From Candidatus Lachnoclostridium pullistercoris (GTDB taxonomy: Bacteria > Bacillota > Clostridia > Lachnospirales > Lachnospiraceae): DNA of 64,000 bases. Position numbers and translations under genes: made by a program. The notes under the pieces are model-generated. The model did no database searches and was not told the origin of the DNA. It saw only the letters and a program-made list of their open reading frames with translations. The stretch spans positions 49,912-113,911 of the forward strand of contig DWWL01000044.1 of NCBI GenBank assembly GCA_019119775.1, written 5' to 3'. Of the stretch, positions 59,415 to 64,000 are shown one piece after another (positions within the stretch are counted from its first letter, which is position 1; each line of letters starts with the position of its first letter).

Positions 59415-59530
59415 CCACAGGAGGCATTTCCATGCAAAAAGCTCCTCTCCCGCGAAAGGCATTTCCGTGCAAAAGAATCCCTTCCGCCGCGCGAGGCGCT
59501 TCCGCCCAAAAGAAGCTCTTCCCACCGCGG
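59415..59530. repeat. Degenerate 35-37-base tandem repeat, three units
   Basis: Three units align around the core AGGCATTTCCATGCAAAAAG, AGGCATTTCCGTGCAAAAGA and AGGCGCTTCCGCCCAAAAGA, each followed by a C-rich CTCTCCCG-like end. Spacing is 35 then 37 bases. The array fills the space between two divergent promoters. Its role is unknown. Confidence 0.65.
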
Positions 59531-59547
59531 GGCACCCGTGCTATAAT
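59519..59547 (+). promoter_or_regulatory. Promoter of the small membrane protein gene
   Basis: TTCCCA (59519-59524) and TATAAT (59542-59547) on the plus strand with a 17-base spacer, about 80 bases before the ATG. Confidence 0.55.
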
Positions 59548-59630
59548 GGGCTGAAACGGGCCTGGGAAATCCATTTTCCAGCCAGCGGCCGGCGGCCGCG
59601 GCGGGCCCGCCGCAGAAAGGATGGATCTGT

Positions 59631-59855
59631 ATGAAATCAACGACTCCAACATCCCACCGGGTTCTCGCCCTGATTGGGGCCCTGATCCTGGCCGGACTCT
59701 ACGTGACGACCCTGATTCTGGCCGTCACCGGAAATGAGCACACCATGGGGATGCTCACCGCCTCCCTCTTTGCCAGCATCGTCGTCCCTGTCTTTCTCTA
59801 CGTGGCCCGCATGGTGACAAAAGGGCTGAAGGACAGAAACTCTGACAAATCTTGA
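59631..59855 (+). CDS. Small two-helix membrane protein
   Basis: A 74-residue protein with two hydrophobic segments (residues 10-32, VLALIGALILAGLYVTTLILAV, and 40-60, MLTASLFASIVVPVFLYVARM) and a charged tail KGLKDRNSDKS. AAAGGATGG lies upstream of the ATG, and a promoter-like TATAAT is at 59542. I do not recognise a characterised family, but similar short proteins occur in Lachnospiraceae. It stands alone before the purA terminator. Confidence 0.65.
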   Translation: MKSTTPTSHRVLALIGALILAGLYVTTLILAVTGNEHTMGMLTASLFASIVVPVFLYVARMVTKGLKDRNSDKS

Positions 59856-59951
59856 CTTTTCCGGTCAAATGCAGTTTTTCTCGCTCTCCCGCCGTCTGGC
59901 TGACGGCAGGGAGCTTCACCGCTCCCAGGCAGACCGGCGTCCTGCCGGTGC

Positions 59952-60005
59952 AAAAAAGTCCGGCTCCGCCGGCGCCAAAAGGCGCCGCCGAAGCCGGACT
60001 TTTTT
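59952..60005. terminator. Bidirectional terminator after purA
   Basis: AAAAAAGTCCGGCT and AGCCGGACTTTTTT form the base of a 25-base stem with two mismatches and an AAAA loop. T6 ends it in both directions. It serves purA on the minus strand and the small membrane protein gene on the plus strand. Confidence 0.88.
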
Positions 60006-60012
60006 CTCTCCG

Positions 60013-61287
60013 TCAGCGGTAAATGATCTCGTCTCTTCCGGGACCATTGGATACCATGGTGATGGGAGTCTCGATCTCCTTTTCAATAAACTCCACGTAC
60101 TTCCGGCAGTTCTCCGGAAGATCCTCATACTTTCTGATGCCGCGGATATTGCACTTCCAGCCGGGCAGAGTCTTGATCACCGGCTTTGCCTTCTCCAGCT
60201 TCGCCGTGGTCGGGAAGTCTCTCGTCACCTCGCCGTCGATCTCATAGCCCACGCACACCGGGATCTCATCCAGATAGCCCAGCACGTCCAGAACGGTGAG
60301 AGCCGCCTCTGTAGCTCCCTGGATCCGGCAGCCATAGCGGGTCGCCACCGCGTCAAACCAGCCCACTCTTCTGGGGCGGCCTGTGGTCGCACCGTACTCG
60401 CCGTGATCTCCGCCTCTCTTTCTCAGCTCTTCCGCCTCATCGCCGAAGATCTCGCTGACGAACGCTCCCGCGCCCACAGCGCTGGAGTACGCCTTCACCA
60501 CCGTGATGATGTCCTTGATCTCGTAGGGCGGGATTCCCGCTCCGATGGCGCCGTAGGCTGCCAGAGTGGAAGAAGAAGTTACCATGGGGTAGATTCCGTG
60601 ATCCGGATCCTTTAAGGAGCCGAGCTGTCCTTCCAGCAGGATGGTCTTGCCCTCTTTGAGCGCGTCAGACAGATATCTGGAAACGTCGCACACATAGGGA
60701 GCCACCATGTCACGGTAGCTCATGAGCGTTCCGTATACCTCCTCCGGATCCAGCAGAGGCTTGTGGTATAAGTGCTCCAGCAGAATGTTCTTCGTCTCGC
60801 AGACGCGGTATACCTTTTCCTTTAACTCCTCTTCCCCGAACAGCTCGCTGACCTGGAAGCCGATCTTTGCATATTTATCTGAGTAAAAGGGAGCAATTCC
60901 CGATTTGGTGGAACCGAAGGATTTTCCTCCCAGCCGCTCCTCCTCGTAGGCGTCAAACAGCATGTGATAGGGCATCAGGATCTGGGCCCGGTCAGAAACC
61001 AGAACCTTCGGCGCGGGAACTCCCTGATCCACCAGAGACTGGATCTCCTTTACCAGATAGGGAATGTTGAGCGCCACGCCGTTTCCGATGACGCTGGTGG
61101 TGTGCTGATAAAATACACCGGACGGAAGCAGATGGAGGGCAAAGCGGCCGTAGTTGTTGATGATGGTGTGGCCTGCGTTGCTTCCTCCCTGGAAGCGGAC
61201 GATGATGTCGGATTCCTTGGCAAGCATGTCTGTGATCTTGCCTTTTCCCTCATCTCCCCAGTTTGCTCCAACAATTGCTCTTACCAT
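60013..61287 (-). CDS. purA: Adenylosuccinate synthase
   Basis: A 424-residue GTP-dependent enzyme joining IMP and aspartate on the way to AMP. The N-terminal GANWGDEGKGKITDMLAK with the catalytic Asp is at residue 6, followed by GSNAGHTIINNYG near 36. EGQLGSLKDPDHGIYPMVTSSSTLA near 217 and GATTGRPRRVGWFDAVATRYG near 295 follow. It is transcribed alone from a promoter at 61351-61379 and ends at a strong hairpin. Confidence 0.97.
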   Translation of the reverse strand: MVRAIVGANWGDEGKGKITDMLAKESDIIVRFQGGSNAGHTIINNYGRFALHLLPSGVFYQHTTSVIGNGVALNIPYLVKEIQSLVDQGVPAPKVLVSDRAQILMPYHMLFDAYEEERLGGKSFGSTKSGIAPFYSDKYAKIGFQVSELFGEEELKEKVYRVCETKNILLEHLYHKPLLDPEEVYGTLMSYRDMVAPYVCDVSRYLSDALKEGKTILLEGQLGSLKDPDHGIYPMVTSSSTLAAYGAIGAGIPPYEIKDIITVVKAYSSAVGAGAFVSEIFGDEAEELRKRGGDHGEYGATTGRPRRVGWFDAVATRYGCRIQGATEAALTVLDVLGYLDEIPVCVGYEIDGEVTRDFPTTAKLEKAKPVIKTLPGWKCNIRGIRKYEDLPENCRKYVEFIEKEIETPITMVSNGPGRDEIIYR

Positions 61288-61312
61288 TGATTATTTTCCT
61301 CCTTTAAGTGAA

Positions 61313-61379
61313 TTCCGGACATCCGGAACCAACATTACAGTACATACTCTACTATAAAATGTCTCATAAGTAAAATCAA
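61313..61379 (-). promoter_or_regulatory. purA promoter and leader palindrome
   Basis: TTGATT (61374-61379) and TATAGT (61351-61356) on the minus strand with a 17-base spacer. The leader carries the perfect palindrome TTCCGGA-TG-TCCGGAA (61313-61328), a possible operator or small hairpin. No purine riboswitch is seen. Confidence 0.65.
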
Positions 61380-61407
61380 TATTTTTTATATTAGACATAA
61401 CTGTGCA

Positions 61408-62307
61408 TTATGTCCCTTCTGTCTCCCTCTCCATCATCTCCAGCATCCGCCGCCCGGGGATGGAGATCAGCTCTCTCCTTCCCGTCACCAGGCAGAACTG
61501 GCGCTCCGGCATCTCCTCCTCAAACTCCAGGCGGAACACCTCCCCCTTTTCCAGGGCCGTCTGGGCAAATTCCTCCTCGATGCAGCCGATGCCTAGATTC
61601 CGGATGGCAAACTGCACCACCATGTCGCTGATGGCCAGGTCAAACTCCGGTTTGGGAAAAATCCCCCGCTCCGCCAGGAACGCGTCCATAAACGCCCGGG
61701 TGCTGGTCTTTTTCTCCAGGAAAATGCAGGGGTAGTGAAGCAGACAGCTGTAGTCCAGCTTCTTTCCCCTCAGATGGGAAAAATGATTTCCCGCCACAAA
61801 CACATTGCGGATGGTCTTCACCGGCCTGGCCTGAAAGCCGCCGGTCAGCTCAAAGGGCGTGCTCACCACCGCGAAATCAATGTCTCCCTGCTCCAAAAGG
61901 CCGATAGTCTCCGGCGTGGGGCCGTTGGAGACGTTTACATGGATGCCGGGATATTCCTCGTGGAACCGCTCCAGATAGGGAAGCAGGTAAAAGCGCAGGG
62001 TCATGTCGCTGGCCCCAATGCGCACGTCGCCGATCTCCAGGTTCTTCAGCCGGTCCATAGCCTCCTCGCCCTTTAAAAAGCTCTCCATCCCCCGTTCCAC
62101 ATAGGCGGCCAGGGTTTTTCCCTCCTCAGTCAGGCGGACGCCCTTGGCGGAGCGGATAAACAGCTTCACTCCCAGGTTCTGCTCCAGCTGCCGCACCGCC
62201 TGACTCACCGCCGGCTGGGAGATGCACAGGATCTGGGCCGCCCCGGTAATGCTCCCCAGGCGCTCCACATAGTAAAAAACCTTATAGTATTCCAGATTCC
62301 CGCTCAT
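61408..62307 (-). CDS. LysR family transcriptional regulator
   Basis: A 299-residue regulator. The N-terminal helix-turn-helix (residues 1-65; GSITGAAQILCISQPAVSQAVRQLEQNLGVKLFIRSAKGVRLTEEG region) is standard. The effector domain follows from about residue 90 (VRIGASDMTLRFYLLPYLERFHEEYPGI). It lies 12 bases after the DMT transporter gene and probably controls that operon in response to an exported metabolite. The ligand is unknown. Confidence 0.93.
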   Translation of the reverse strand: MSGNLEYYKVFYYVERLGSITGAAQILCISQPAVSQAVRQLEQNLGVKLFIRSAKGVRLTEEGKTLAAYVERGMESFLKGEEAMDRLKNLEIGDVRIGASDMTLRFYLLPYLERFHEEYPGIHVNVSNGPTPETIGLLEQGDIDFAVVSTPFELTGGFQARPVKTIRNVFVAGNHFSHLRGKKLDYSCLLHYPCIFLEKKTSTRAFMDAFLAERGIFPKPEFDLAISDMVVQFAIRNLGIGCIEEEFAQTALEKGEVFRLEFEEEMPERQFCLVTGRRELISIPGRRMLEMMERETEGT

Positions 62308-62319
62308 TTTCCAGCTCTC

Positions 62320-63216
62320 CTAGGCCCGCTTTTTCTCCGGCAGGCCGAGAACAATCAGGGCAGCCACTGTCAAAAACAGGCCGGCCAGGGACAGGGCCGT
62401 CGGCATCTCCCGGTAAAACAGGATCCCAAAGACCATGGCGGCCACCGGCTCACAGGCAGCCAGAATGGACGCTTTTCCGGCCTCCATATAATTTAAGCCC
62501 ACCGTGTAGCACACATAGGGGAGAACCGAGGTGCACAGGGAGTGAAACAGCATGAAGATCCACATGGACGGCCCCCGCTCTGTCACCACCTGGCCTAAAA
62601 ATCCCCAGTCCGTAAAGGGCAGGAGCACAATGGCCACCACCGTCAGACAGTAGAGGATGATGGTGAAGGAGTGATACCCCCGGTCCATGGCCACCTTCGT
62701 GAAAATGCTGTAAAGCCCGTAGAAAAACGCCCCCATCAGCCCGATCACAATGCCGGGAACGGTCCACTGCATTCCCGATGAGCTCTCCAGAATCCCGCTG
62801 GTCAGAGCGCAGCCCGCCAGGGCCACCGCCATGCAGACCACCTTCTTGCCAGTGATCTTTTCATGAAAAAGCACGGCCGCCAGCAAAAGCACGAACACCG
62901 GCGAGAGGCTGATGAGCACAGCCGCCAGCGACAGGGTCAGCTGGCTGATGGCAATGTTGTAGCAGAAGCTCAAGCCAAACATGCCCAGCACTCCGCCTCC
63001 CAGAAAGATCCACGCGTCCTTTAAGCGGATCTTTAACAGCGACCGGTCATACAGACAGATCCCCGCAAACATCACTGCCGCCGCGACGATCATACGGGAG
63101 GACAGCAGAGTGTAATCGTCCATCCCCATCTCCGTCAGATCCCGCACGAAAACGCCGGCGCTTCCCCAGAGAATGCCGGAGAGCACAGGCAGCAGACCTA
63201 CCAGTTTTTTCATCAT
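62320..63216 (-). CDS. EamA/DMT family metabolite transporter
   Basis: A 298-residue protein with ten predicted membrane helices in two EamA repeats (first from residue 4, LVGLLPVLSGILWGSAGVFVRDL; second near 145, GIVIGLMGAFFYGLYSIFTKVA). The start at 63216 follows AAAGGAATGGATATA; nearby ATGs cannot be excluded. Such proteins usually export amino acids or other small metabolites. It forms an operon with the LysR gene. Confidence 0.88.
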   Translation of the reverse strand: MMKKLVGLLPVLSGILWGSAGVFVRDLTEMGMDDYTLLSSRMIVAAAVMFAGICLYDRSLLKIRLKDAWIFLGGGVLGMFGLSFCYNIAISQLTLSLAAVLISLSPVFVLLLAAVLFHEKITGKKVVCMAVALAGCALTSGILESSSGMQWTVPGIVIGLMGAFFYGLYSIFTKVAMDRGYHSFTIILYCLTVVAIVLLPFTDWGFLGQVVTERGPSMWIFMLFHSLCTSVLPYVCYTVGLNYMEAGKASILAACEPVAAMVFGILFYREMPTALSLAGLFLTVAALIVLGLPEKKRA

Positions 63217-63328
63217 TATATCCATTCCTTTCCCCCGGCCGGATGCCGGATTTTCCCCTTTCTTTTAGAAAGGGTTTTCTCCTATATATTGTCATAAATT
63301 GCCGGATATTGCAATCTTTTTATCTCTC

Positions 63329-63976
63329 TCACTCTTCCACGAAGGAATGGCTCATGATGTAAAATTCCTCCTGGCTCGGCAGATGTTTTTTCTCCATCGG
63401 CTCAAGGGTGCTGTCATAGCGCTCTGCCGCCTCCTCGTCCAGGGCCATGACCGGGCTGTCCTCATACTGCCACCGATGACCGGCGAGAACACCGGGAATC
63501 AGCTCTTTCACCATCATGGCCGCCGGATATTTTCCGCCCTCCACGCACACATTGTATTTTCTGCAGCTTGAAAAGCCCCGGCTCACATAGTTGACCGGGC
63601 TTCCGAATATGACGATCACATCGTACCCCAGTTCCCTCGCCTTCTCAAAGGAATGCTCCATGAGCCGCTTTCCATAGCCTTTTCTCTGGAATTCCGGGAG
63701 AACGCAGACCGGGCCGAAGGTCAAAATCTCCTTTTTATTTCCCTCTTCGTCCGTCAGCACCGCCTTCGTGTACATGATATTTCCGATCACGTTTCCGTCC
63801 AGTTCCAGCACAAAGTCCAGCTCCGGGATAAAATCCTCGTGCTCCCTCATAATGTGGACCAGATAGTGCTCCGCGCATCCCGGAACGTAAAGGTTGTAGA
63901 ATGCCTTTCTCGTGATCGTCTCCACGGTCTCCCAGTCGCTTTTTCTCTCATTTCTGATAATCAGTTTCTGTTCCAT
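63329..63976 (-). CDS. GNAT family N-acetyltransferase
   Basis: A 215-residue enzyme. The GNAT core is seen at about residues 70-120, with FGPVCVLPEFQRKGYGKRLMEHSFEKARELGYDVIVIFG: the Q/RxxGxG/A loop is QRKGYG. The N-terminal RNERKSDWETVETITRKAFYNLYVPGC region and the long C-terminal part resemble YhbS-type proteins. The acceptor is unknown. AGAGGAGACATACAGTC precedes the ATG near the window edge. Confidence 0.88.
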   Translation of the reverse strand: MEQKLIIRNERKSDWETVETITRKAFYNLYVPGCAEHYLVHIMREHEDFIPELDFVLELDGNVIGNIMYTKAVLTDEEGNKKEILTFGPVCVLPEFQRKGYGKRLMEHSFEKARELGYDVIVIFGSPVNYVSRGFSSCRKYNVCVEGGKYPAAMMVKELIPGVLAGHRWQYEDSPVMALDEEAAERYDSTLEPMEKKHLPSQEEFYIMSHSFVEE

Positions 63977-64000
63977 GACTGTATGTCTCCTCTCTCCTGT

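Noticed and set aside
59401..59530. CRISPR array
   Set aside because: The repeat units are degenerate, only three in number and contiguous, with no conserved spacers and no cas genes.

Overview
The window looks like a chromosomal segment of a moderately GC-rich Clostridia species, most likely Lachnospiraceae. The grounds are AGGAGG-type ribosome binding sites on most genes, sigma-A promoters with 17-base spacers, the rex-acpS-nnr-alr cluster, several Gram-positive envelope genes (class A PBP, L,D-transpeptidase, class B sortase, SipW-type signal peptidase) and the protein repertoire itself. This is inference from gene content; no rRNA or tRNA gene is present to confirm it. Most genes lie on the minus strand, and boundaries below are on the plus strand.

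Layout. 1-9466: peptide-uptake operon with two paralogous binding lipoproteins flanking dppBCDF, an M20 peptidase and the start of a probable PrpR-type regulator. 9752-15839: proline operon (two FAD oxidoreductases, proB, DUF896, 5-formyl-THF cyclo-ligase, proA). 16065-23284: L,D-transpeptidase, a BofC-like small protein, fucO with an array of TGTCA sites, a phosphatase, a MATE exporter, a TetR regulator and a CPBP protease. 23428-25530: EF-G-like GTPase. 25752-29210: aroF-tyrA-aroA on the plus strand. 29373-37463: PBP1A, mntP, ECF sigma factor and its anti-sigma factor, a GNAT enzyme, an M28 peptidase and sortase B. 37603-46366: surface-fibre operon. 46776-47962: BTAD regulator broken at a G8 tract. 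48284-49282: Rpn nuclease. 49371-55878: yebC, a CNNM/CorC protein, mazF, alr, nnr, acpS, rex. 56085-63976: ABC-F ATPase, amidohydrolase, purA, a DMT exporter with a LysR regulator, and a GNAT enzyme.

The most interesting system is the fibre locus. A 1928-residue adhesin (Fibro-Slime, von Willebrand A and isopeptide-type repeats) is followed by SipW, two TasA/camelysin-like subunits, a wall-anchorable protein ending in an IPKMGD-type sorting signal and, after a terminator, sortase B. The adhesin has no sorting signal of its own. Its C-terminus instead carries a segment closely resembling the mature N-terminus of the adjacent TasA-like subunit, which suggests it joins the fibre by strand complementation. 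The next gene upstream is a BTAD-type activator whose frame is interrupted at a run of eight G; nine G would restore it. The fibre promoter has a good -10, a poor -35 and two direct repeats with 11-base spacing, as expected for an activator-dependent promoter. I infer a phase-variable fibre and adhesin system.

A second notable locus is the Rpn nuclease gene, with a strong internal ribosome binding site and in-frame ATG that would give a separate C-terminal product, as in gene-within-gene Rpn toxin-antitoxin systems. Unexplained DNA structure includes a 153-base cloverleaf palindrome after dppF, a perfect palindrome on the promoter of the second binding protein, a dispersed intergenic repeat in three copies and a degenerate 35-37-base tandem repeat.
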